A DNA stretch of 64,000 bases from Thamnaconus septentrionalis (Eukaryota > Chordata > Actinopteri > Tetraodontiformes > Monacanthidae), in NCBI GenBank assembly GCA_009823395.1, contig CM020502.1, positions 18,446,444 through 18,510,443 on the forward strand, given 5' to 3'. A program made the translations under genes and the position numbers. The notes beneath the pieces were generated by a model. It did no database searches, had not been told where the DNA came from, and saw nothing but the letters and a program-made list of their open reading frames with translations. Positions 40,525 to 51,600 of the stretch are shown here, in pieces. How positions within the stretch are numbered: position 1 is the stretch's first letter; every line of letters starts with the position of its first letter.

Positions 40525-41639
40525 CTCTAACCTGCCGATGCTTGGTAGAAACTAGAAACCCTCCGATTTAAAAAAAAAAAAAAGGAAAGATAACTAACAC
40601 ACAGCTCAGTCAAAATCAAGATTTTATTGATCACTGCAAAGGTAACAATTTACCTTCTTCTTCTGCCCCCGTAGCGTTTGACAGCCCATCGATTCAGAAG
40701 GGATAAAGCATCGCTTGACTTTCATTACATTAGAGGAGGTCAAGGTTTATTTATTATTTTTTTATTTTTTTTATTTTTTTAGACCTGAAAGCACATGGCA
40801 GCTGAAAAATGACCTGTTTGCCCGTCTGTCCCAAGACCCAAATCCCTTTCAGTCGGGTCGCACTCTTTTTCAATAAACCCTCTGACTCGGCGTATCGGGG
40901 GAGGAGAAATGTGCTTTTAATACAGACGGTGGAGGGTGGGGAGCTAGCGCAGTTATGACCTCGAAAGGCAAACCAGGGCCAGCTGTAAAGTCATCAGCGG
41001 TAATGGTCGGAAAAATTCACGGAGGGAGGATGTGTGTGGGGGGGGATCAAATCAGCAGAAGTGTTGATGGATTGATGTGGAGACGAGGGAGGAGGGGGAG
41101 CGTAATGTCTGTTTTCACCCTCTGCCCCCCCCCTTACCTCCTCCCCCCACCCCCGCCGCCACCCCCACCCTTCTCCTGTCGCCAAAGTAGCGTCCTAGGA
41201 TGCTAAAGCCACTGTGAGTAGGAGCCACTTGGCTCCAACAGCATCGCACATTCGTAGCGGGAAGGAGGGTGGGGGGAGGGGTGGTAGGGTAGGAGGTTGC
41301 GAGTACATGCAAATAGGCCACCGCGTTCACACTGGATATCCTCGGGGCTGCGGCGTGCCCAAAAACGCAGCATGGCATGCGAGTTCTGCGGCGGCGAAAA
41401 GCCTTTGATGGCGCTACGCACCGCTGAGATGGAAAAACAACCCAAAAAAACCCCCATAAAATTAGAATAGACAATAATATTAATGATCAGGCAAAGAAAC
41501 AGACACAATCCGCACGTTTTCCATCCGAGTCTCTATTTTTATTTTTAAAAAAAAGGGAGTTAATAGAAATTTAAAACAATTTCACAGCCCCGAACCGCGA
41601 CGGAGGGAGCACTCATTTTACGGCAAATTAGGCCGTGAC

Positions 41640-41800
41640 GATTACATTTGTCGGTGCGAGGGGGTGGTCCGGGGGAGACGGCGTTCGGCTCCGAGTGGGC
41701 GGGCTCAGCGAGGGGCCAGCGGGGGGTCGGGGGTGGAGTGTGGGGTTGAGGGGGTTCAGTTATAAAAGAGCGACGCAGCTCTCGCTGCAGAAACGTACAG
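41640..41800 (+). promoter_or_regulatory. putative orphan core promoter (TATA box in CpG-rich DNA)
   Basis: TATAAAAG at 41761-41768 follows about 120 bp of G-rich, CpG-containing sequence and precedes a CpG-rich segment. An initiator would be expected near 41790. No coding exon is recognisable downstream, so the target is unknown or this is chance. Confidence 0.35.
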
Positions 41801-42069
41801 GAAAAGCGTCCGCGTGAAAAACATCTGGAGTTTCCTCGGCTCGTCGTGGAGTTCCTGCGTGCCAACCAATCAAGCGGTCCCGCTCCAGTGGAGGGCCGGC
41901 GGGAGGTTGATGGGGTCCATTCCCATCCCTCGGCCCAACTTCTTTAGGGGTCCCCCAGCAGCCAGCCACAGCAATTCAGAACCTCGCTCTGAGGCGTTAT
42001 TTTTTTTTCTCCCCCCGCCGGCCACCCTCTTCGCGCTGACGTGTTCCAGCGCAAAGCCCGGCTGCAGAG

Positions 42070-42070
<1 letters not shown>

Positions 42071-42114
<44 letters not shown>
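42071..42114 (+). repeat. (GA)n microsatellite
   Basis: About 44 bp of pure GA, inside the CpG-rich stretch right of the putative orphan promoter. Confidence 0.95.
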
Positions 42115-42118
<4 letters not shown>

Positions 42119-42205
42119 GGGTGAGCTTGCAACAGCGGTTCTTTAAGTTGCAAATCCTCGTCTGTTTCACTCGCTTCGCTTAATGACAGATAAGGAGGCA
42201 TGTCC

Positions 42206-42218
42206 ATATATATATATA

Positions 42219-42266
<48 letters not shown>
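42206..42266 (+). repeat. (TA)n microsatellite
   Basis: About 60 bp TA array with one TTTA. Confidence 0.95.
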
Positions 42267-42269
<3 letters not shown>

Positions 42270-42529
42270 TATGCATACACAAAAAAGTACACTCAATTTC
42301 ACGGATCCAGTCACTTTAAAGGTTATTTTGGTGCCAAAATAACGCAGCTGCCTGAAATAAACACAACAACACATAATTAGGGGGGAGACTGTCGACTTCA
42401 GACGAGCGCTTTTTACATCTCAAGCCGTCCTTGCTCTCGGTTTTTCCCGAGCAATCTCGCAGCTGCTTCGAGCAAAAGCTAAAAATGCCGCAGGACTCTT
42501 AGCTTAGCATTGACAGCTCCAGGGAAATA

Positions 42530-43202
42530 GCGTGTTTCTGTGTTGGACTCAGGTGCTTCCAGCTCTCCGGCCCTCCAGGAGGACAGGGTCAAACTCTGCT
42601 CACACCACAACCCTTCGCACTCTCCAGCCAACACCTGTCAGCTTTTCCCTCCAAAAAGCTGTCCACACCCCCTTCCCCCCTCCCCCGCTCCTCCACTCCC
42701 ACTGCAACACCTGTCTCCCAATCAACAGCCAGTCTGCTCGTTTCTGCCGCACACCTGCAGCTCGTCAGCACACTGAGTCGCGTCCACCTGCGCAGCTGTT
42801 TCTGCCTTTTGCCTGATTGCTGTCGATATTCTCGCACTCTGTACCCTGAAAACCTGGACATTTGACCTCTGCTGTCAGGCTGCAGTCTCACATATTTGAT
42901 GCTTTACACACTTTGGAAGGTCATATTGTTTTATTTATTTATTTATTTATTTATTCATTTATTTATTTATTGGGGGGGGGCATCTGTTTTCCACATTACA
43001 TGTGACTAGTGAGGTTTTTGGGTTACCTGAGGAACCCTTGGATTTGCCTTGTTGTACCTTCTGCATGTTGCAAGAGCAGAGAAACAAAGCAATCCGATCG
43101 TGTTTGGTTGGGTGGAATGTCTTCACTGGAATTTGCATGAAACTACTGGACTTTAATAATATACACACAACCTGTTGTAAGAAAATAAAACACGGCTTTT
43201 TA
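42530..43202 (+). repeat. dispersed repeat, copy 1
   Basis: It shares an ordered set of blocks with 44268-44860: CCAGCTCTC, CACTGCAACACCTGTCT, CCAATCA, CTCTGTACCCTGAAA, GGTGGAATGT, GGACT and GTTGTAAGAA followed by an A-rich poly(A)-signal-like end (AAAATAAAACACGG). The layout suggests the 3' part of a retroelement or an LTR. A (TTTA)n array (42929-42971) and a G run interrupt it. Confidence 0.55.
42929..42971 (+). repeat. (TTTA)n microsatellite
   Basis: Tetranucleotide array followed by a run of G, inside dispersed repeat copy 1. Confidence 0.93.
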
Positions 43203-43206
43203 ACTT

Positions 43207-43330
43207 GAGTTTTTCTGCGGCAACTCAGAATCCCGCAGACGCTACAGATCTCTGGGGGAAAAAAAAAGAATATTTAGCCCTCTGTTTACAGCTTCCAGCA
43301 AAAACGCTTGGTTTGTAACTTTCCAAAACA
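43207..43330. mobile_element. fragment related to MITE family B
   Basis: Its TATTTAGCCCTCTGTTTAC followed by CTTCCAGCAAAAACGCT resembles the family B core near 51365-51400 (TATTTAGCCGTCTGTTTAC). No termini are seen. Confidence 0.35.
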
Positions 43331-44267
43331 ATCGATGCTTTGGATGGGGGGATTAATTTGATCTTGATCAGTATCATGGCTCCTTTAACGTTCGAGCCAG
43401 TGGTCTTTATCTACTTCATGCTGGGCTCCAAAGATGCAATCTAACAACGCAAAGCCAAACATTTCACCTTTAAACCTCAGTCGCAATACCAAAGGCAGTT
43501 TTGTAACGGCCAAACACGATTGGTGTTTTTTTTCCTTTCATTATCAACCTTTTCCTACCTTCAAGCAACAGACGGACGGACGGAACATCACGTGACATCG
43601 CACCCGACACCTCTGCCCGTCCTCCTGCCTCCCGCCAGTTCCATTATCAGGAAGCGGAGCGTCACGGCTCTTCTTGTTTTCCACTCCGTCACAGAGCTCC
43701 GAGCCGAGGATCCTCATTAGTCACTTTTTCCCCACCCGAGACCGCGCAGCACCCCGGCGACGGGTTGCTCTCGCTCAGACTCGCTCAAGGCAACAAAAGG
43801 CGCACGACAATTCACAGGCGACTTCGCAGAGAGCCGGGGCAACCTACGGGAGCCTGGGGGGGGGGGACAATCAGAGGAGTCGTCCGAGCTTTGAAATGCT
43901 GCTACTGTCGACGGAGAATGTTCGTCCGCAGAAACGCTCACCTCCTTCCCACGGCCTTTAGGGGGAACGTTGGGAAAGTGGTTTTCAGTGGTTTTTAACT
44001 GTTTTCGAGAATTACCTACAATGCTTGGCCGTACTTTCAACTTTACACGCTGACGACGCTAATTAATCACAGAGATTAATATGCTTCCGATTTGGAAGTG
44101 TAGAGCGTAAAATAAAATCAGCAGCAGTTAGGAAGTGCGCCATCAAGCTGCACATTGACACACCCACAAGACACGAGATTTTTAACCGCTGACAAATTAG
44201 AGGTGCCACAACCGAACCATTTTTCAGAATTTTTTTTTATTATTTTTTTTTTCCCCAGACCTCCAAG

Positions 44268-44660
44268 AAAAGAACTTCCAGCTCTCTGGTCCTCGCACAC
44301 CTCTTCACACTCAGTTTTTCAGTCCAAAATGCTGTGCATGCTCCACTCTCACTGCAACACCTGTCTACCAATCAGCGGCCAGCCTGCCTGTTCCGCTGCA
44401 CCTGCGGCTCGTTGGTTCCCTTAGTCGTGTCTTTCTACACAGCTGTTTCTCTGTACCCTGAAATCCTGACAACCTGACAGCTGCCTGTTTCACAATTTAA
44501 GTCCATAGTTTCATTAGTTGGTGCTTTACTTTGTTTGCACTGTGAGATTTTGAGGAGGAACTCTTTCCCACTTTGAGTTTCCTGGTGAGGTTTTTAGTTT
44601 GCCTCAAGTTTGAACGTGTTCTGGTGGAATGTTCCCACTGGCTTTCACATAAAACTAGTG

Positions 44661-44743
<83 letters not shown>

Positions 44744-44860
44744 GTTCAGAAGAATATACTGTTTGTGTATGTATATACACATACAGTATATACATACAAA
44801 CACACACACATACACATACACAAACAGTTGTAAGAAGATCAAATACGGCTGTTAATCGTG
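44268..44860 (+). repeat. dispersed repeat, copy 2
   Basis: This is the direct-orientation relative of 42530-43202. Its (TA)n array (44664-44740) and TACA-rich segment sit where copy 1 has only TTTAATAATATACACACA. Confidence 0.55.
44664..44740 (+). repeat. (TA)n microsatellite
   Basis: About 77 bp of TA inside dispersed repeat copy 2, followed by a TA/CA-rich stretch to 44825. Confidence 0.96.
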
Positions 44861-47211
44861 AGTCTGCTCTTGTGTAAATTTATACACAGCTGAGCCTCGG
44901 AACCAGACAGCATTTATGGATTGTGCTGCAAAGATCAAACCAGTCGTGAAATACGATCGTAATCTTTCCTTCTATCCCCAAGCCGCTCCTGCTAAATATT
45001 TGTTTCCCCCCCCTGTGTGTGGAGATAAGGACATTTAAGATGACCCTGAATGGCATTTTAAATGTCAAAAACTTTATCACTCTGTCCTGCGAGATGCTTT
45101 GTGGGCCATAATTGGCACATGGACTGATGAGTTATGGGTGATATCTGATACGTAAGGTCACCGTGCCCTTTTTTTTGTTTTGGCTGTGAATTTTCGCGAA
45201 ATTCAATCGCTCGTCATGTCGGCGTCGCTCGAGTGAAGTGCAGGATGAAAAGTGCTCGATGGAGTCGGTTCACAGTGCAAAATCTGAGGCTTCTTTAAGA
45301 GAGAAAGCCTCGCGTGCCCAGGCAGAAATGAAATGTGAAGACAGGTTAGCGGGTCACAGTGGGTCGCGCTTTATGAGCTGGTTTGTTTGCTGGAGATGAA
45401 ATAGTGGGAAGAGTCGCATTTAACCGTTGAATGGCCTTCAAGGTCACATTCCTCTATACATGTTATTTTCTGAGCTTTGCTATTTTCATTTTGAGACTCA
45501 AGCCTCCTGCAAAAACACCCAGTTGTAGTTTCCTGGTAAAACGGCAGAGCAACTTGGGGGTGTAGCCACTAACCTGGGGGAGCTATCAGTGTAATTTGTG
45601 ACTTATTGTGCTTATTTACAAATTGTCGTGCTTTGGCACTCACTGTATGAAAAATTAAGCAATTAAAAGCAAAGCATTAACATGAATCCTAACATTGCGA
45701 TCCTTTTTACGAACCAAGTTAACAGGCTAGGTTCACGTTTAGGACGATTAATGGATGAATGCACTCGTGACAGATTGTCATATAAACATAAAAAGCAAAG
45801 GGAGCTGCTTTCAGGTCTAAAAGAAATAATTGAAAAGCATGTCCTTCAATTGAAATCTACACAAGATAGACTTTGAAGGTAGACCCAAAGAACTGACTTC
45901 CAGGTTACACTGCTCCCAGTGTGACTGAAAAAATATCCATCTAAAATATATGTAAACGTATAAAATGTATAGCTGAAACAACAAATGCAGACTGACCTGA
46001 GGTTCACACGGTCTCACTTCAGCAGAGAGTCCGTCTCCCGTTGGGGGGGCGGAGAGGGAAGGTGTTGAAGGTCCACGGCCGACAGCTGCGCCTAGAGGAA
46101 GGACGCAGCACAAATCAATCCCCCGTGGAAAAAGCACCGGGAGCAGCTCCAACACAAGGATCATGCAACGTCTACAGAGGAGGAGATATGGTCATGCAAC
46201 TCGAGCTTTTTTTTTTTTTTTTTTGCCTCTGGTGGATTTAAACTTTGTAAGAAAAGGCAGGAGAACCTCTGAACAATTACTGTGAGCAGCCTTTAACACA
46301 GCAAATGAAAGAGAGTGACAGCAGCTCGACTGCACAGAAGATATTGACACATTTTGGCTTGGTCCATGTTTTTTTCTTTTTTAGCAAGAGTTGCATTAAC
46401 ACGTAAAAAAATCTATTTTGTTAGTACACAGAACAGTTATTTTGGTACATAAAATGCACGACTGTATGATATTGGAAGTTAAGTTTGTCTTACTTTTGAG
46501 TCGACTTTTTTTTCTTTTTCTTTTTTTTTTTTTTTTCCTTTTTGTTGTTGTTGATGTTGCCATGACCGGAATAGGATTTTAAGAAAGTGTAACGCATTTA
46601 CCAGCAAGTTTAATGGTCAATGATATGAACACACTACGAAATTAAACATTTAGGGTTAGGTTACCTTTACAGTGGAGTTGTCTAGGTTATAACCATCCTC
46701 TCCATTGCACTGCCATTAGTCTTTACTAAAGTAGCCTCGCGCCAGCGGCATTCATGACAATGAAGCCTAGACCTGAATGATGGTTTGAATTCGGTTAATT
46801 TTCAGACGCTATGGAAGCAATTCTCGTTAACGATTACGACCACAGGTAAGAGGATTGAAAAAGTCTTATACATACCCAGGCATTCAATGCTTTAGAACTC
46901 TATACACATTAGGAAGCTATCCAGGTTATTTTAGAGGTCTTACCTCTGGGTCCTTTTTAAAAAGTATAGAAAGAGAGAGAGAGAATAAGTTGTGCTCTTT
47001 TGATAATCAGTCAAGACATCATTTAGTAGAGTTAAAGTCTGCAGACGACAGCACATCCATTTAGATTTAAAATGCGGTTTTGTGTGAGGAAACAAAGGCA
47101 AAACACCTACGTCTGACTGCTGGAGGCGCTTTTTAAAAAAAGCCATTTCAGGGTTTTACTCGGACAGGAAACAAATAAGGCAAGTTAAGTTTCATAAAAA
47201 ACAAACTAAGC
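44861..47211. other. sequence downstream of the khdrbs1 polyadenylation signal
   Basis: A/T-rich, with long T runs at 46209-46224 and 46507-46540. Apart from the uncertain ORF at 45682 nothing recognisable is present. Confidence 0.6.
45682..45876 (+). CDS. 64-residue ORF of unknown status, possibly an exon or small protein
   Basis: The translation starts MNPNIAILFTNQVNRLGSRL and continues with a charged, Leu/Lys/Glu-rich, helix-like composition (RELLSGLKEIIEKHV). This is unlike the low-complexity or mixed sequence of the neighbouring ORFs. I do not recognise it. The preceding bases (TTAACATGA) are a weak Kozak context. It could be chance, or a degraded mobile-element fragment. Confidence 0.2.
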   Translation: MNPNIAILFTNQVNRLGSRLGRLMDECTRDRLSYKHKKQRELLSGLKEIIEKHVLQLKSTQDRL

Positions 47212-47217
47212 TTTATT
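47212..47217 (-). terminator. candidate distal polyadenylation signal AATAAA (khdrbs1)
   Basis: TTTATT on the plus strand gives AATAAA in transcript orientation, about 1.3 kb after the stop. I choose it as the outer UTR limit because it is the second AATAAA after the stop. Confidence 0.4.
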
Positions 47218-47861
47218 GACAAAACTGCTGCAAAACATCTTTTGGACAGATTTAGTAACCTATTTAGGCAAGCTTACACATGTAGCATAATGCATTTTAT
47301 GGAGAGGGTACAGATACTAGTGGCAGAATAGGTACAGTTAGGATGTTTTAAAAATATGTACAAGAGTTCGGATTGAGCTGCAGGATCCCTTCTCTGTAGA
47401 AAGAGAAGACCCATGTGGAGATTTTTGTCCCAATCCTTCTTTTGAGTACTTTGTGCATGCAGTTTATAGCGAATCAGACCACAAAATGAAGACCTGAACC
47501 GATTTTTAGCATAACAGGAGGCCGTCTCTCAGCCGTGTTTTCGGGAGAATGGCATTTTTTGTCTTCAAGACTCTTAAAATTAATTTTAACATGTAAAACA
47601 AATTAAGGATATGAGGACAGTCCATCTCAACAGTGTCTATTAGGGCTATATTTCAAAACTCTAAGGACAATGACAAATATTGCTGCCTAAGGCTAAATGG
47701 ACAACATTTTAGAACTATTTAAACAAACCATCATCAAGGATGAATTTCATCGATTCCATTATCGTTGATTTCTTTAACCTTCATTTAATTTATGAATTTA
47801 AGGTAAGATTGTTTTTTCTGCGTTTGTTTCTATATTACATGATCGATAGTTTAAAAGGAAT

Positions 47862-47867
47862 TTTATT
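47862..47867 (-). terminator. candidate proximal polyadenylation signal AATAAA (khdrbs1)
   Basis: TTTATT on the plus strand gives AATAAA in transcript orientation, about 660 nt after the stop codon. Confidence 0.35.
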
Positions 47868-48239
47868 TTGCTATATTAACAGAATTTTGAAATGTAGCCT
47901 AAATGGGAATCTGCAACTGACCCTCAACAGTAGTTGTATTTAAAAAACAATTAAAATGGATTCCTTAAGACAGGTTGACATTGAGCCATTAATTCCACTA
48001 GAAGTGACTATTTCCAAAACATTTAAAAAAATGCACGGTCAACAATGCAGAAAAGCCAAAGAAGCCAGAGAATGGGGGAAGGGGGGGTCAGAGATATTTT
48101 TTTTTAAATGAGCTAACAAAAAAAAAAGGGAAAAAAAATCAAATAAAAAGAAGACAACAGGAAGCCAGCGTCACCCCCTCAAACCCATCTGAAAGCCACT
48201 TTGGTTGGAGGGATAGGAGGCTGGTTAGTGGGGCAAAGG

Positions 48240-48309
48240 AGGAAGGAAGGAAGGAAGGAAGGAAGGAAGGAAGGAAGGAAGGAAGGAAGGAAGGAAGGAA
48301 GGAAGGAAA
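48240..48309 (+). repeat. (GGAA)n microsatellite in khdrbs1 3' UTR
   Basis: About 17 GGAA units on the plus strand, hence a (CCTT)n or (CCUU)n pyrimidine tract in the khdrbs1 transcript. Confidence 0.95.
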
Positions 48310-48529
48310 GAAGGGGACGAGTCCAAAAAAAAATAAACAAACAAAAAAAAAACAGGTCCGATTTTCAGTTCCCAATTTGCTGTCTTGTATAAAGTCCGGT
48401 GTAGGGAGGAAAATAATAAATAAAACAAAGACAAAACGAACAATTACTTTTGTCGGGCTGCTTAAAGCGAGAGCTGCCGTGGTCGACAGGAGCTAGTCAG
48501 GCCGACACGCTAAGGGCGGCGAGTCCGCT

Positions 48530-48636
48530 TCAGTACTGTCGGTACGGGTGCTCCCGGTAGGTCGTCTTGGCTCCTCTGGAGGGGGGCGGGACCTTCCCCG
48601 TAGCCGTTCGCTGGGTCCCGTTCCAGTCATCCTGGT
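48530..48636 (-). CDS. khdrbs1: khdrbs1 exon 9: C-terminal nuclear-localisation tail and stop
   Basis: This 107-nt exon completes an Asp codon, then encodes [10 protein letters not shown], a basic proline-rich stretch ([12 protein letters not shown]) and YREHPYRQY, ending with TGA at 48530-48532. The acceptor is TCTGCAG|ACCAGG. In Sam68 the C-terminal tail around YREHPYGRY is the nuclear-localisation signal; here the last residues read RQY rather than GRY. Confidence 0.93.
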
Positions 48637-51600
48637 CTGCAGAGGACACATGCACAAGCAACAAATGCATACGTTTAAGTCAGGGGTCAGACTTTTAAAG
48701 GTCATTTTATGGTGCAAAATTCACCTTGCAGGGGTTTAAAACAACACGTCTCGCCAGAAAAAATGAAAATTCACCCCCTAATGTCATTGATTTGTCCACT
48801 TTTCAGAAAGCATGTGCTTTGTGATGTCACAAAGGGGGCTGATACCTCACTGACAGTTCTCTTCTCCCATCCCAACTAAGGAAACCTTCATCAAGTATTT
48901 TTTTTTTTTTTTTTCTGACAGCCTCATGTTTCTGTCTCCATCCAATCATGTTGCAGGTCTATCAAAGAATCAATTTTTAATAGGAAGGATCTAAAACCTC
49001 AATCTGGGCTAATGTGGAACCATTGAGGTGCTTTTGGAGTTGTACTTTATTGCAAAAGTGTGTGAAGTGATCAGAATATGATGGGAAAACAAGCGTAAAG
49101 TTAACCTGTAATAAAATCCTGGTTGCCATAAGTCACGTTATCTTTCACTTTTATTAACTTTGGTTATAACTTAATACATATAACTCCAACATGACCGCAG
49201 CTTTGAAAATATTGAGTAATGAAGCGATGCAGATGTATCTTCATCTTTTTCCCTTACCGTATGACTCGTATGACTCTGTGCTCTCGCCGTGTCCGTAGTC
49301 GTAGTACTCTGGCTCTCTGTTGGCCAAAGAACACGGAGAAGAAGAAGAAATGTCTCTGAAAAACATCAACTGGCTGCCGACTTGTAATGTCAGGGGCTAT
49401 GATAATTGGCTCCGCAAGAATAAGATCAAAGCCGGGCTCTCTAACGTGGAACATCTTGGTCCCGGCGGGACCCCTGCCTAAATTAAAACACTGTCATCCA
49501 AACCATGAAGCAGCATCAGCGCTGAAATTTTCTTGTGGAGGGGCTGAAAAGCAGATTTTTTCTCTTTTGAGTCGAACTGGCTGTGTGTGTGTATGTGTGT
49601 GCGCATGCGCGTGCGCGTGCGTGCGTGCGCTGGGTGAGAAGCAGGTAGAGACCAAAGAGGCGTCTGATTCACTTACGCCTGCGGCTGACTGTAATAGCTG
49701 TCATATGACTCGTAGGCCGTCTCTGTGTAGCTCTCGTCGTAGCCCTGGAGAGGGGAGGGAACAGAGAGAAAGAGGAGCCAGATTTGAGGACGGGCGTGTT
49801 CATGAATCATAGATGTCGCTGCGGACGGCGCCACCGCCGAGCGGAGCCCCTCCAACCTCACGAGTGGGACGTGGAAACGACTCGACCCCGTGCTGCCTGA
49901 GAGAACTACCTATAAAGGCAAGGGGCAGGGAGGGGGGAGGGGCGGGATCATACAGCTTTTTCTATTTCTATTTCTATTTTTTCTATTTCTATTTTTTGCT
50001 TGTTTGTTGCTACTACTATTACTACTTGTTATTATGTTATTATTGTAGCTTTTGGTACACTCACGCACACGAGCACTATCACTACTGTCTTCAGTCTTTG
50101 TTGTATGTCATATGTCTTAAATATTGATAAAAACATTTGAAATTTCTAAAAACCTGTAACCTAAAAATCACATTTAAACCCGTTAACAATTGGCCGTGTT
50201 GGGCCGTGGGAAAGTGACACAGACTCACGTCGACCCGGATCAAACGACTCTGCAGGTGACAGGGGTTCAGATCAGATCGGCTCAGCTCGGCTCGGCCTGC
50301 CAGTGGAAACGGTCCACCCAGGCCGAGCTACTAGCTTACATCACATGCTGTAGTTTTCTGCAGTCACTCCTGCGAGTCTTTCCCGCTTACAGCTACAAAT
50401 TGCACTGACCTACATCAGAAATGGTTCAGATTGCCTTCATTTCCGTCATCTTGAACGAGCACTTTCCCTGTTTGACGTTGACAATCTGAATTTTGGGGGG
50501 AAATTAGCCAAATGCGTTTGGAAAAATCCACAACCGATCTGTTTATTTCAGTGAGAGAGAAGCGGTTGTATTTAAGGTCCAGTGTGTAAAATTTGGCTCG
50601 ATTTATGATTTTTATATTGCTAAAAGCTTAACATACAGCCCATGAATACATTTATAAAAGTGTAGACTCACAGCACAATAAAAGTAATTTGGTCATCCTA
50701 CCCTTAAAACGGTTCTCATATAAATAAGAATATACATAGAACAATAAGGGTCTTGCTCCTAGTTAGCTGCGATCTTGGGTCATTTTTTAGGGAAGCCCGC
50801 CTGACAGTGGCCTAAATACAAAACTGTCAGGCGGGCTTCCTTAAATGTTTAATGTCAATGACGAATCAGAACAAACGGTTCTATTTTTTAGCCAACGCGC
50901 CTCCGCGTGAGCACTCCCACTTACATATTCCTCGTAGTTTTCAGCAGCCGTAGCAGGGGTGTGCTGGTGGGGTGGGGGGTGCCATCCTCTGGGGGCCACG
51001 CCTGCGGGGGGTCCCGGGGGGGGCCACAGCCCTCTGGTCGGCGCCAGGGGTCCTCCTCTGCCCGCCGGGCGCCCCTGACGGCGCCCACCTCTGGCCGGGC
51101 CGCCTGCGTGTCACGCCCCCCCTGGCAGCGGTGCCGCGAGGCGGCATCCCCCTGCCCCTGGACGACACAAGGAGAAAAAGAAACAAAAGAAAAAGAAGAA
51201 GACTGTTAAAACTGCCCCTCTAATTGGACGAATGAATGTTTGATTCCATGACCTTTAAAGGTCCCATATTATATCCACTGCCATCATTACTATCTGTTTG
51301 AGTGCAGAAGTTTCGCACACGTAATTATCTCAGAGAAATAAGATGTCTCCGGAAACCAAACGTATTTAGCCGTCTGTTTACGACCTTCTGAAAAATGCTC
51401 AGTTTTAGCTCGCCGCTAAAAAACATTTTTGCAGCACCTTCCAATTGTTTGCAAGGGGACATAAATCACAACAAGGCATTTTATTGCAAATCCCAGATCA
51501 CAAACCCGGGAGAGAGTGTCGGTGCCCTCTGTGACATCACAGACGGCTGATCTCTACGGCTGAGTGTTTTAGCACCTACTTTGGAATAAGTGAGCAAAAA

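Larger units (their letters stand above)
47212..48529 (-). other. khdrbs1: khdrbs1 3' UTR (extent inferred)
   Basis: This A/T-rich stretch downstream of the stop has no other coding signal. AATAAA on the minus strand occurs at 47862-47867 (proximal) and 47212-47217 (distal), so the UTR is about 0.65 or 1.3 kb. It holds a roughly 70-bp (CCTT)n tract in transcript orientation (48240-48309) and T-rich stretches near 48116-48140 and 48325-48355. The actual cleavage sites are not visible from sequence. Confidence 0.55.

Noticed and set aside
48240..48309. Regular short repeats that might suggest a CRISPR array
   Set aside because: They are uninterrupted tetranucleotide units without spacers, in a vertebrate 3' UTR.
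48139..48443. ORFs with LPSFLPSF or GRKEGRKE repeats
   Set aside because: Translations of the (GGAA)n array in the khdrbs1 3' UTR.
50907..51223. Plus-strand RG/P-rich ORFs here and at 53427-53770
   Set aside because: Shadows of khdrbs1 exon 6 on the opposite strand.
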